Below are positions 27,967 through 35,246 of a stretch of DNA of 63,858 bases, piece by piece. The notes under the pieces were generated by a model. The model searched no databases. It had not been told where the DNA came from and was given only the letters and a program-made list of their open reading frames with translations. A program made the translations under genes and the position numbers. Every line of letters begins with the position of its first letter. Positions within the stretch are counted from its first letter, which is position 1. The DNA comes from Chthoniobacter flavus (GTDB lineage: Bacteria > Verrucomicrobiota > Verrucomicrobiia > Chthoniobacterales > Chthoniobacteraceae): NCBI GenBank assembly GCA_945861435.1, contig CAMAUX010000030.1, forward strand, positions 1 through 63,858, written 5' to 3'.

Positions 27967-28353
27967 AGAGGTCGCATATATTATATGCAGAGTTTTGGGC
28001 AACTCTATTTAATGAAAGTCTGAAGTCTCGGTGGGCGCTTTGCTTGAAGGGTGCAGGGAAATGCGTGCTTGGCTGTTCCGGTTTTGCTTAACCCAGTTTC
28101 CGGTTAGCTATTGAGGACTGCAAGTCCGAGTGACCACTGGCAAGGGCTGCGCTTCCAACTCCGGCGTGGCATCCGACTCCGCAGTCCCCAATAGGACTCG
28201 GTGAGATGCCCACAGTGGGGTTTGGGCAAAAAGAGGCAGCGGCGGCCTCTCATGCAGCGGGTGATGCACAATTGACGCTTCCTGTGAACGTGTTGTAGGT
28301 TTGCAATGCTTCTCCGTCTTAACCAAGGAGGGAAGACGCAACCACCCCGCTGT
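27967..28353. other. Non-coding stretch between divergent genes
   Basis: No credible gene is seen on either strand. The sequence next to the Cys/His gene is AT-rich for this genome (TATATTATATG at 27977-27987, then CTATTTAATGAAAG) and is the likely promoter region for the minus-strand cassette. CCAAGGAGGGAAG at 28323-28335 lies 18 bases before the SAM-FGE start and contains a ribosome-binding-like GGAGG, although the spacing is long. Confidence 0.45.
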
Positions 28354-29409
28354 ATGGACACAAAGCTAAGATCAATTTTGGCAAGGGAACAACTCCAACA
28401 CCTGCTTGCCGTGTTTACGGATCAAAGCATCACGGACTCGATCTTGGGGGAATTGACGGAGGCCGATCTGAAGGAGTTGGGGGTTGATAAACTCGGGGAC
28501 CGGAAGAGGCTGCATGTGGCGTTCAGGGCTGTTGAAAGCGATGAATTACCTCCCGTTTCCGAGTCCAAGCCAGCAGCCAAGCCAGCACCCAAGCCAGCAC
28601 CCAAGCCAGCACCCAAGCCAGCACCCAAGCCAGCACCCAAGCCAGCACCCAAGCCAGCACCCAAGCCAGCACCCAAGCCAGCGGCCAAGCCAGCGGCCAA
28701 GGCGGCCGTGCCCGCCAATTTTTGCAGGGTGGAGGGAGGCAAGCTGCCTGCTTCTTCCGAGCTTGGAGCCGTAGCCGTGAGCACTTTTTATATTGGGAAG
28801 TATCCCGTGAGATGGAGTGAATTTGTGGAGGTGCGGAACTGGGCCGCCGCCCACGGGTACTATAGTGGGCAAGCGGGTTCTGGGGGGAGGGATAACTATC
28901 CGGTGACGAATGTGAACTGGTTTCAGGCGTTGAAGTGGTGCAATGCGCGCAGCGAGATGGAGAGCAAAACGCCGGTGTACAAGAATGCCAAAGGGGATGT
29001 GTATCGGACTGGAGAAGAGGTTCCTGTGGTGAATGCGTCCGCGAACGGGTACCGGTTGCCGAGCGAGAAAGAGTGGGAGTGGGCAGCGCGAGGTGGTACG
29101 CAGACGCATGGGTACGCTTACAGCGGAAGCGAGGACATCAACGAGGTGGCGTGGTACGACGGTAACGCCAATCGTCAAATACATGTGGTGGGCGCGAAGG
29201 CGGCGAATGAGTTGGGGATCCACGATATGAGCGGGAATGCGTGGGAGTGGTGCTTTGACGATAACAGTCCGGGCACGAACCGGGTGATCCGTGGCGGGAG
29301 CTGGTCCTACCCCGCGTGGATCTGCGCGGTGGGGTACCGGGACAACTACTTCCCGAACCTCAGCAACAACGACTTCGGGTTCCGGCTGGCTCTGAGTTCA
29401 GTTCCCTGA
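28354..29409 (+). CDS. SAM domain - (PAPK)n linker - FGE/C-type-lectin-like protein
   Basis: A 351-residue protein. Residues 1-60 are a SAM-like helical domain (LGELTEADLKELGVDKLGDR). Residues about 70-118 are a Lys/Pro/Ala repeat linker. The rest is a formylglycine-generating-enzyme (SUMF1) fold: FYIGKYPVRWSEFVEVRNW, GYRLPSEKEWEWAARGG, GIHDMSGNAWEWCFDD and RVIRGGSW...GFRLALSSVP. The paired catalytic cysteines of true FGE are absent (only one Cys in the last segment), so sulfatase activation is unlikely and ligand binding is more plausible. The last 25 codons are rich in NNC codons, as in targets of diversity-generating retroelements. It sits between phage remnants. Confidence 0.85.
   Translation: MDTKLRSILAREQLQHLLAVFTDQSITDSILGELTEADLKELGVDKLGDRKRLHVAFRAVESDELPPVSESKPAAKPAPKPAPKPAPKPAPKPAPKPAPKPAPKPAPKPAAKPAAKAAVPANFCRVEGGKLPASSELGAVAVSTFYIGKYPVRWSEFVEVRNWAAAHGYYSGQAGSGGRDNYPVTNVNWFQALKWCNARSEMESKTPVYKNAKGDVYRTGEEVPVVNASANGYRLPSEKEWEWAARGGTQTHGYAYSGSEDINEVAWYDGNANRQIHVVGAKAANELGIHDMSGNAWEWCFDDNSPGTNRVIRGGSWSYPAWICAVGYRDNYFPNLSNNDFGFRLALSSVP
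28566..28705 (+). repeat. 12-bp minisatellite inside the SAM-FGE gene
   Basis: The unit AAGCCAGCACCC (Lys-Pro-Ala-Pro) is repeated about nine times without change, flanked by AAGCCAGC(A/G)GCC variants. Near-perfect identity at the DNA level, including third positions, points to recent expansion by slippage. The linker length is therefore likely to vary between strains. It stays in frame because the unit is 12 bp. Confidence 0.9.
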
Positions 29410-29780
29410 TCGGCCTGAGCACAGCAGAGCAGAGCGGAGCGGGGTGGACGGAGCGGCCGCAGCGAGGGACGAGCGGAGGGAGCGGAGGACATGCCGCGGC
29501 GCGGAGCCAGCGGGAGGCGCGTGGAGTGGCGAATGGAGGCGGGGTGCGGGGGCCTTGGGCCCCCGCTGAAGGTTGCTGGATTCAACGCCCGCCCCCCCGG
29601 CTAGCCGCGCCCATCTCCTGCGCGATGCCCCAAAAAGGCACTTGTCGTCTATAGCGCAGACCCCCACTGGGGGAGGCAAGCCCGCATGCGCATTCGCGCG
29701 TGATGCGGGGCCCAAGCCACCCGGGTGCTTCCCAACCCGGAGCCGCAGCACCATGGGCCTCTTGCGGTCCACCCAAACGC
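29410..29780 (+). other. Non-coding stretch with a strong hairpin after the FGE gene
   Basis: No gene is seen. A purine-rich AGAGCAGAGCGGAGCGGGG-type run follows the stop. At 29547-29565, CGGGGGCC-TTG-GGCCCCCG forms a perfect 8-bp stem with a 3-base loop. It has no T tract, so it is not a standard terminator; it could be a site for recombination or RNA stability. The remainder looks like the upstream flank of the phage scaffold-like gene at 29781. No template-repeat-like copy of the FGE 3' end was found here. Confidence 0.5.
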
Positions 29781-30224
29781 ATGGATAACACACCAACGGG
29801 CGCACTCGGGGAGCCCGCCGCAGTCACCCCCGTGGCAAAAGCAATCGGCCTCCTGGACCACGCCAAACTGGCCGCGGTTCTCAAGAAGACTTTTGATGAA
29901 AAAACGCCGGACCCACCGGCGCCGGAGCAGTGTCCGCAGGATCTTTCCCAGTCGCCAGAACCGACAAACGCAGACGCAAGCGGAGACGCCGCGCCCGCAC
30001 ACGCACAGGCATCCGAGCCCACATCCGAGCCGGCGGGGCAGGATGAGCCCGGAGAGCAGGACGACGCAGCGACCACGGACGATGCGCACGGGCCCGCCGA
30101 ACCACAGAGCTTTCAGAAGCGGGTCAATAAACTCGTCGCCGCCAAAAAAGCGGCGGAGGAAGGCCTGCCGCGGAACGGCGGCAGCGATTCTGTACAAGCG
30201 CGGGGCCTTTGTGGACTGGGCTGA
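29781..30224 (+). CDS. Phage scaffold-like protein, N-terminal portion, probably truncated
   Basis: The ATG at 29781 starts MDNTPTGALGEPAAVTPVAK, followed by IGLLDHAKLAAVLKKTFDEK, a long acidic Pro/Ala/Asp/Glu-rich disordered middle and a basic helix (QSFQKRVNKLVAAKKAAEEG). In head modules of podovirus-like phages such acidic proteins with a C-terminal QKRxNKLxAxKK coiled coil lie between portal and capsid genes, and here the order is the same. The last 20 residues (RNGGSDSVQARGLCGLG) lose the heptad pattern and run to within 23 bp of the phd-like gene, so the 3' part is probably deleted. The function is inferred from position and composition. Confidence 0.5.
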   Translation: MDNTPTGALGEPAAVTPVAKAIGLLDHAKLAAVLKKTFDEKTPDPPAPEQCPQDLSQSPEPTNADASGDAAPAHAQASEPTSEPAGQDEPGEQDDAATTDDAHGPAEPQSFQKRVNKLVAAKKAAEEGLPRNGGSDSVQARGLCGLG

Positions 30225-30247
30225 TTGGTCGTGGCAATGTTTGCCCC

Positions 30248-30475
30248 ATGAAAGAGATCGCTGTATCCGAGGCCAAATCGCGATTTTCCCAACTGCTGAG
30301 AGAGGCCGCCGCGGGTGAGGTTTTTGTGATCACGCGCAATGGGCAGAGGATGGCTGAGCTTCGCGCCTGCTCATCGCAAAAGCCTGTCCGGCGACGGGGC
30401 ATGATGAAATCGGAGTTTGCGCCCATCCCGGCGGATTTTAACGAAGCATTGGATGTTTTTGCTGAGTATCGGTGA
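30248..30475 (+). CDS. Phd/YefM-family antitoxin
   Basis: A 75-residue antitoxin. The N-terminal MKEIAVSEAKSRFSQLLREA and VFVITRNGQRMAEL are the Phd/YefM DNA-binding fold, and the C-terminal tail (GMMKSEFAPIPADFNEALDV) would wrap the toxin. The ATG at 30248 is preceded by a short leader after the phage fragment. Its stop overlaps the GTG of the PIN toxin remnant, the usual toxin-antitoxin arrangement. The antitoxin looks intact although its toxin is broken. Confidence 0.87.
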   Translation: MKEIAVSEAKSRFSQLLREAAAGEVFVITRNGQRMAELRACSSQKPVRRRGMMKSEFAPIPADFNEALDVFAEYR

Positions 30476-30864
30476 GAGTTCTCCTCGCCACCTGCGCGCT
30501 CATCTGGTTTTTGCGGGCCGATGGGGAGTGATCCGAACGGGCGGCTGAACTCATTGAAAACAGTGAGACGGACGCATTTGTCAGTGTGGTGAGCATCTGG
30601 GAGATCGCGATCAAGGCATCGATCGGCAAACTTCGAGCGCCGGCGGGATTTGAGGATTCCTTGGAGGAGAAATTAATCGCCTCGGGATTCCAGATCCTGC
30701 CGATGGAGTTCCGGCATGCGTCTGGGGTTTATGGGTTGCCCCCCGTCCATAGCGATCCGTTTGACAGACTGCTGATATCGCAGTGTAAGGCGGAGAAGTT
30801 GACTGCGATTACCAACGACGCGCACTGGGGAGATCCCGGGTACGGCATATCCGTGTTTTGGTAA
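30472..30864 (+). pseudogene. PIN-domain (VapC-like) toxin, inactivated
   Basis: From GTG 30472 the frame reads VRVLLATCALIWFLRADGE, then a TGA at 30529-30531, then continues in the same frame to 30864 (SERAAELIENSETDAFVSVV ... SIWEIAIKASIGKL ... DPFDRLLISQCKAEKLTAIT ... HWGDPGYGISVFW). This is a complete PIN ribonuclease apart from two defects: the in-frame stop at codon 20, and Ala in place of the first catalytic Asp (LLATCALIW where the family has LLDTxALIW). Later acidic residues (WE, DPFDR) remain. Restart at a downstream GTG (30586) would give a fragment without the N-terminal strand. Confidence 0.85.
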
Positions 30865-30892
30865 GCATCCCAGCGCGCTTCCGGGGGGTAGT

Positions 30893-31099
30893 TCAAGCAT
30901 GCCCGTTCACTTCGAATGTCGTGAGCAGGGGTTGGCCGGTTCGGGCAATGGGGAACTCCTCGAGATAGAGAGCCGTCGCGTCGCGCAGGTTGGCGATGGC
31001 ATCGTCGACTGACGTGCCTTGGGTGGTGGTGCCTGTCTCCGGGTTGAACGCCACAAACCCACCTTCCTCTACTGGGATGAGAACAGCGGTGAGAACCAT
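30893..31099 (-). CDS. hicB: HicB-family antitoxin, solitary
   Basis: A 68-residue protein beginning MVLTAVLIPVEEGGFVAFNP, followed by ETGTTTQGTSVDDAIANLRD and ending LLTTFEVNGHA. This is the compact RNase H-like HicB fold that neutralises HicA mRNA interferases. No HicA frame (a short basic protein with the GSHHxx motif) is present on either side: the PIN remnant ends 28 bp downstream and the upstream 200 bp encode nothing similar. It is therefore an orphan antitoxin or the remainder of a degraded pair. The 3' end is echoed at 215-270. Confidence 0.85.
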   Translation of the reverse strand: MVLTAVLIPVEEGGFVAFNPETGTTTQGTSVDDAIANLRDATALYLEEFPIARTGQPLLTTFEVNGHA

Positions 31100-31306
31100 C
31101 CATCAGCTCTGCTGCAAGGTTGCAATGAGTCAATGGGAGAGGCTCACTCCGTCCTCCAGTGGGCAGCCGCTGGTGGCCGAATCGTTGCCGTGTGGAGGAT
31201 GGTCCTCGGTGAAGGACAAGCCTCTGAACGCGCCGTGCGTTGGAGGACTGCCTTGGGACAAATGGCGTGTCCTGCGCGGCGCACTTTTTCGGGCGGTAGC
31301 GCATAG

Positions 31307-31819
31307 GCACCCGACTCGGCCAAGGCCATCATCGGCCTCAAGCGCGACATGGAGGCCACCTTCTCCTCCAACCAAACCGCGCAGGCCGACGACGGCACCA
31401 ACCCGTACCGCACCGGCGGCATGCTGCGCTGGGTCGCAGCCTCCGACTCCAACAACAGCGCCGACGTCAACCTCACCTCCGGCAGCACGGTCTCCATCCC
31501 CGCACAGTTCACCAGCCGCTCCGGTGCCATCCTCACAGGCGCCAACGCCTCGGGCATGACGGACACCAACGTCCAAACCCTCCTGCAGGCCATCTACAAC
31601 GCCGCCGGCCAGTACAAAACCTTCGACGCCATCGTGGGGCCCGACGTGAAGCGCGCCTTCACCAGCCTCCTGAGCACCAGCTCCCTCTCCACGATCTCCA
31701 ACGCCACCAACACCCTTGCCCGTGGATGCATCTCAATGCATCTCAAAGTGCATCAGCGTTTCTTGCCCCCGCCCCTTCACGCTCACCGCCCGCCTCAGCT
31801 GACCACTTCCACACGCTGA
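31307..31819 (+). pseudogene. Internal fragment of a phage major capsid protein (DUF5309/SU10-like)
   Basis: The frame enters after an in-frame TAG at 31304 and encodes DSAKAIIGLKRDMEATFSSN, then QTAQADDGTNPYRTGGMLRW, then TDTNVQTLLQAIYNAAGQYK and FDAIVGPDVKRAFTSLL. KRDMEa..xNQ...A followed by a glycine-rich GGML.W segment and an xxVGPxxKRAF motif is the pattern of SU10-type podovirus capsid proteins. Homology-like sequence stops near 31725; the remaining codons to 31819 are rearranged sequence. Both the N- and C-terminal parts are missing. It lies in the expected position after portal and scaffold fragments. Confidence 0.6.
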
Positions 31820-31829
31820 CCGCCCCGCC

Positions 31830-32087
31830 TCACTTCGCGCGGATGCGTACGAAGGCCTTGTTAGTGGGCAGACTGGTGAGGGGCAGGGAATTGGCCTGAA
31901 ACTTCGTCCAAGTCACAAGATCGCTGCTCTGCTCGATGTCGTAGTTCAGCACGAACGTCCCATTCACATTGCGGGTGAGCACGAGGTTCCCCACCGCCAT
32001 GTCCTGAATTTGTCCGGGCTGAATGGTCAAGCGGCCGCCGCCGCTTGGCTGATCGGGCGCCCGCCGGCATTGCCCGATGTTTTTCAA
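31830..32087 (-). pseudogene. C-terminal fragment of a secreted or tail-type protein
   Basis: On the minus strand a frame ends ...FVLNYDIEQSSDLVTWTKFQ then ANSLPLTSLPTNKAFVRIRAK. The segment xYxIExSsDLxTWT...FxRxxAK is a common C-terminal beta module of large secreted or phage tail proteins in verrucomicrobia-like genomes. Upstream of about 32055 the sequence no longer fits, and no signal or start is plausible, so only the 3' end remains. It is opposite in orientation to the other phage fragments and could come from a host exoprotein instead. Confidence 0.4.
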
Positions 32088-32192
32088 CTCGCGGGCGGCC
32101 TGATGCTCGGTGTAACAGACGACGATTCATTCCCGATTGCAGCGGCCTCGAAAATTGGCGGCGGCGGTGGGATCCAAGTGAGGCGAAAACAC

Positions 32193-32540
32193 ATGCCACT
32201 TCCCGCAGACCAAATCCGAGCCTGTCTCAGCTCTGTTGGAGCATTGATCGAGAAGCGGCGTCCGAAGCCCGAGGTTCGACATTTGGTTGATCTGAAGGCC
32301 GAGATTACAGGGCAGGAGGTGATCTTATCGGAAGTAAGGCCGAGTTATACTGATCCTGCGCTGAAGCTCGATCATCCGGTTGCAAAGGTCAGATGGATCG
32401 GAGCCCAGAATCGGTGGAGGGTGTACTGGAGGCGTGCCGATCTGAAATGGCACGTTTATGCGCCGGGCGCGCACCTCTCGGATATCGAGTCAATCATGGG
32501 GGAGATTGATCGGGACCCAGTTTGTTGCTTTTGGGGATGA
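32193..32540 (+). CDS. DUF3024 family protein
   Basis: A 115-residue small cytoplasmic protein. The ATG at 32193 begins MPLPADQIRACLSSVGALIE and is followed by VRHLVDLKAEITGQEVILSE, VAKVRWIGAQNRWRVYWRRA and DLKWHVYAPGAHLSDIESIM, ending EIDRDPVCCFWG. This matches DUF3024 throughout, including the terminal FWG. The biochemical role of the family is unknown. The gene is complete, and repeat copy 2 begins within its last codons (32536), at the right edge of the accessory island. Confidence 0.85.
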   Translation: MPLPADQIRACLSSVGALIEKRRPKPEVRHLVDLKAEITGQEVILSEVRPSYTDPALKLDHPVAKVRWIGAQNRWRVYWRRADLKWHVYAPGAHLSDIESIMGEIDRDPVCCFWG

Positions 32541-32677
32541 GGGTTGCGGGGCGGTTCGGGGGCGGGCGGGAGGTGGCGGAGAGGGTGCTGTCTCGCGGGT
32601 CTGCCTTGGTGCCATGGTGCCTTTGTGTGAGCTTCAGGTGCGGGTTCTCACACCAAGGCACCAAGCTCACCAAGCTG
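32536..32677 (+). repeat. Dispersed hairpin repeat, copy 2 (right edge of island)
   Basis: This copy has the same start (GATGAGGGTTGCGGGGCGG) and end (CTCACCAAGCTG) as copies 1 and 3. Near the 3' end, GGTGCCTTTGTGTGAG and CTCACACCAAGGCACC form a 16-bp stem with a single mismatch around a 15-base loop. It overlaps the stop region of the DUF3024 gene. Confidence 0.85.
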
Positions 32678-32932
32678 ATTCCCGGGGTTATTTCGGTTCT
32701 GGGTCGACGGCTTCTACGCGGACTTCCGCCAGATCGAAGTGGTCGTCCATAAACGCGCCAGAGGGCATGACGACGATGCGGCCGGCGTTGCGCAGGGTTT
32801 CGCGCCAGCCAAAGCCCAGTGCACTGCGCACCCAACCGGCGGCCCGCGCCTGGTCATCGGTCCAGCCGAAGTCGGCCTCCACGCTGAAATTGGCGAAGTC
32901 GTTTTCCGTGCGCTCGGTGGTTTCACGGTGCC
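32536..32932. repeat. 397-bp tandem duplicate of the 3' end of the glycosidase-like gene plus flank
   Basis: Bases 32536-32932 correspond to 32964-33360 at an offset of 428 bp, with only a handful of differences noticed. The duplicated block contains the hairpin repeat and about 245 bp of the 3' coding end of the gene at 33116-34981. This left copy is a headless fragment, separated from the next copy by about 31 bp (AATGGGGTCAGCGG...). The duplication is probably recent. Confidence 0.9.
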
Positions 32933-32963
32933 GAATGGGGTCAGCGGTCTTCCGGCGAGGGGG

Positions 32964-33105
32964 GATGAGGGTTGCGGGGCGGTTCGGGGGCGGGCGGGAG
33001 GTGGCGGAGAGGGTGCTGTCTCGCGGGTCTGCCATGGTGCCATGATGCCTTTGTGTGAGGTTCAGGTGCGGGTTCTCACACCAAGGCACCAAGCTCACCA
33101 AGCTG
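32964..33105 (+). repeat. Dispersed hairpin repeat, copy 3
   Basis: This is the third copy, almost the same as copy 2 and part of the 397-bp duplication. It ends 10 bp before the stop of the glycosidase-like gene on the opposite strand, so the stem-loop may also serve as its transcription end. Confidence 0.85.
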
Positions 33106-33115
33106 ATTCCCGGGG

Positions 33116-34981
33116 TTATTTCGGTTCTGGGTCGACGGCTTCTACGCGGACTTCCGCCAGATCGAAGTGGTCGTCCACAAACGCGCCAGAGGGCATGACG
33201 ACGATGCGGCCGGCGTTGCGCAGGGTTTCGCGCCAACCAAAGCCCAGTGCACTGCGCACCCAACCGGCGGCCCGCGCCTGGTCATCGGTCCAGCCGAAGT
33301 CGGCCTCCACGCTGAAATTGGCGAAGTCGTTTTCCGTGCGCTCGGTGGTTTCACGGTGCCATTGCGCGACGTCCTTGGCGAAGATCTCGAAACGCACCGT
33401 CGCCCCCGGTTTGGGCGTGCGCACGCGGGCGGAGAGGCGGACCCCTTTTCCCCCGAAGTGCTGTGTCCAATCACCGGCGAAGACGGTTCCATAAGCAAAG
33501 GGCCTGAGTCCCGCTTTGCGAGTGATCGTGACTGCGCCGGCGCCCGGAGCGGATTCCATCGAGTCCGCTCCCTTCCAGCCTTCCGGGACGCTTTGGAATC
33601 CCACCCGGGCGGCGCGTGTTTGCACGGGTTTGGGTTCGAAGGGTGTTTCTTTGCGCGGATGGAACGCTTCGTCCGCCAGCTTCGCCCCGTGGATTCCGTA
33701 AACAACGGCGCCTGGTTGGATGCGGATCTTCAAGCGGATCAGTTCCGTGGATTCGCGTTGTTGTGTGAAGGTGAAATCTCCCTTGCCGGTCAGACGGATC
33801 TCACCCGTGGGGCGGAGCAGAGTGGTGACGACTTCCGCGCCGCTGGCGCTGGTTGGGCGGTATCCGGCGAAGCCGTCTTCGGGGAGTGTGGCGCGGCACA
33901 GAGCTCCGGATCGTTTCCATCCGGAGTGGACGGTGGGACTGCCTCCGTAAAAGAGCACATGCCTTCCGTTCTCGAGCACGGGCGGTCCGGCCTGTGCATA
34001 AATGCAGCCGCTGTCATACGAAGCGTCGGGGCCGTTCGCGAGCAGGGGGTGTCCGGGTGCGACGCGCTCCCAGTGGACGGAATCGGGGCTCCACGCCAGT
34101 TCGCAGTCCACTTTGCGTCCGCCGGCCACGTGATACATCATGAGGTAACCGAGGTAGCCGTTGGCGTAGGGGAACACGGTGAGGGCGTAGGTTTGCGAGG
34201 CGCGGCCCTCTTCGATCGAGCTCCGCAGCACGACGCCGTCTGCGCGCCAGTGGAGGAAATCATCGCTTTCCAATCGGGTGACCAAACGTTCTCCGAGGAA
34301 GAGTTTGGTGAACCACAGGAATTTGCCGCTCCACGGGTCGCGGAACGCATTGTTGTGGGTATCGCCCTGGGTGGGTTTGAAGCCGGTGGGTTCGAGGGCG
34401 TCGCCCCAATGGATTCCATCGGTGCTGAAGCGCACGCGGGGTTTTCCCAGGCCGACATCGTGGACCATTTTATAACGGCGGGAAGGGTCTGGGTCAGCGT
34501 CATCGCGGAACACGCCGGCATTGGGGCAGTCGCGTGCGAGGATGTTATTGGCGGCATCGTCGGCGAATCGATGCAAGCCCAGCGCGGGGCGTTCCCATTG
34601 GATGCCGTCGGTGGACGTGGCGTAGAGAAGATACCAACCCACGTTGTGGATCGTGGAGGGGGCGTCCATTTTGGCGATGGCGTCGGCATCCGCGAGGACG
34701 TCCTTGTACCAGAGCTTCCACTGTCGTGCGGCGGGATCCCACGAGAGGTTGGGATAGTAATTGTTTGTGGCGTTCTCCCACGGTCGATCGCTTGGGAGCA
34801 GTGGGTTTCGTGCATCGCGCTCCGGGGTTCCCACGGTGAGTTCGGCGCCGGAAACGGACTCCACGACACGGCGGTCGAGGAGCAGGAGGTGGTCGCGCGC
34901 GGGGCGATGCTGGACGGTTTGCGCCGACAAAGTCCCGGCGAAGACTGTGAGCAGGACGGTGGTTTTGAAAGCAGTGGTCAT
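33116..34981 (-). CDS. Secreted glycosidase-like five-bladed propeller protein
   Basis: A 621-residue exported protein. The ATG at 34981 opens a signal peptide (MTTAFKTTVLLTVFAGTLSA). About residues 30-370 have the repeated pattern of GH32/GH43/GH117-like beta-propellers: YYPNLSWDPAARQWKLWYKD, YLLYATSTDGIQWERP, VRFSTDGIHWGDAL and LAWSPDSVHWERVAPG. The C-terminal 250 residues are beta-rich and may bind carbohydrate. No catalytic acid triad can be assigned with confidence, so the substrate is unknown. Its last 80 codons are duplicated just downstream. Confidence 0.75.
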   Translation of the reverse strand: MTTAFKTTVLLTVFAGTLSAQTVQHRPARDHLLLLDRRVVESVSGAELTVGTPERDARNPLLPSDRPWENATNNYYPNLSWDPAARQWKLWYKDVLADADAIAKMDAPSTIHNVGWYLLYATSTDGIQWERPALGLHRFADDAANNILARDCPNAGVFRDDADPDPSRRYKMVHDVGLGKPRVRFSTDGIHWGDALEPTGFKPTQGDTHNNAFRDPWSGKFLWFTKLFLGERLVTRLESDDFLHWRADGVVLRSSIEEGRASQTYALTVFPYANGYLGYLMMYHVAGGRKVDCELAWSPDSVHWERVAPGHPLLANGPDASYDSGCIYAQAGPPVLENGRHVLFYGGSPTVHSGWKRSGALCRATLPEDGFAGYRPTSASGAEVVTTLLRPTGEIRLTGKGDFTFTQQRESTELIRLKIRIQPGAVVYGIHGAKLADEAFHPRKETPFEPKPVQTRAARVGFQSVPEGWKGADSMESAPGAGAVTITRKAGLRPFAYGTVFAGDWTQHFGGKGVRLSARVRTPKPGATVRFEIFAKDVAQWHRETTERTENDFANFSVEADFGWTDDQARAAGWVRSALGFGWRETLRNAGRIVVMPSGAFVDDHFDLAEVRVEAVDPEPK

Positions 34982-35246
34982 GGGGGGTAATGCTTTTCGC
35001 AAGTCTGTGGTGAGCCATGGCGCGGTGCTATCTCAAAGGGGCTGATCATTAGATGGGCTGAGCATGCACGGGCGGAATTCTGGCTGCGGGTCCCGGTGAG
35101 GCCGCATCGGTGAAGGGTTTGAAGTGCAGGGCTGGGAGGTGGTGGGGGCGGTAAAGTCGCGGGTGTAATAATAAAAAAACTAACGAGTGAGGTGCTTAAC
35201 CCGCTTGTAAAAGGGGGCGGGGGACGAGCAATTGGTGGATAGCCCC

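Noticed and set aside
28566-28705. Regular short repeats that could be mistaken for a CRISPR array
   Set aside because: Units are 12 bp, contiguous and without spacers, and they encode a protein linker; no cas genes are present.
29547-29565. A strong GC hairpin as a rho-independent terminator of the FGE gene
   Set aside because: The stem is perfect but it lies about 140 bp after the stop and has no T tract on either side.
29410-29780. A template repeat or reverse transcriptase for a diversity-generating element next to the FGE gene
   Set aside because: No near-copy of the FGE 3' end and no reverse transcriptase frame is visible here or elsewhere in the window; only the target-like gene supports the idea.
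30865-31306. A hicA toxin partner for hicB
   Set aside because: No short basic frame with the HicA GSHH-type motif is present on either strand around hicB.
32480-32700. A right attachment site duplicating the tRNA-Leu 3' end
   Set aside because: The tRNA 3' sequence (GGGTTCGAGCCCCTCCGCC) does not recur near the right edge; only the hairpin repeat is shared.
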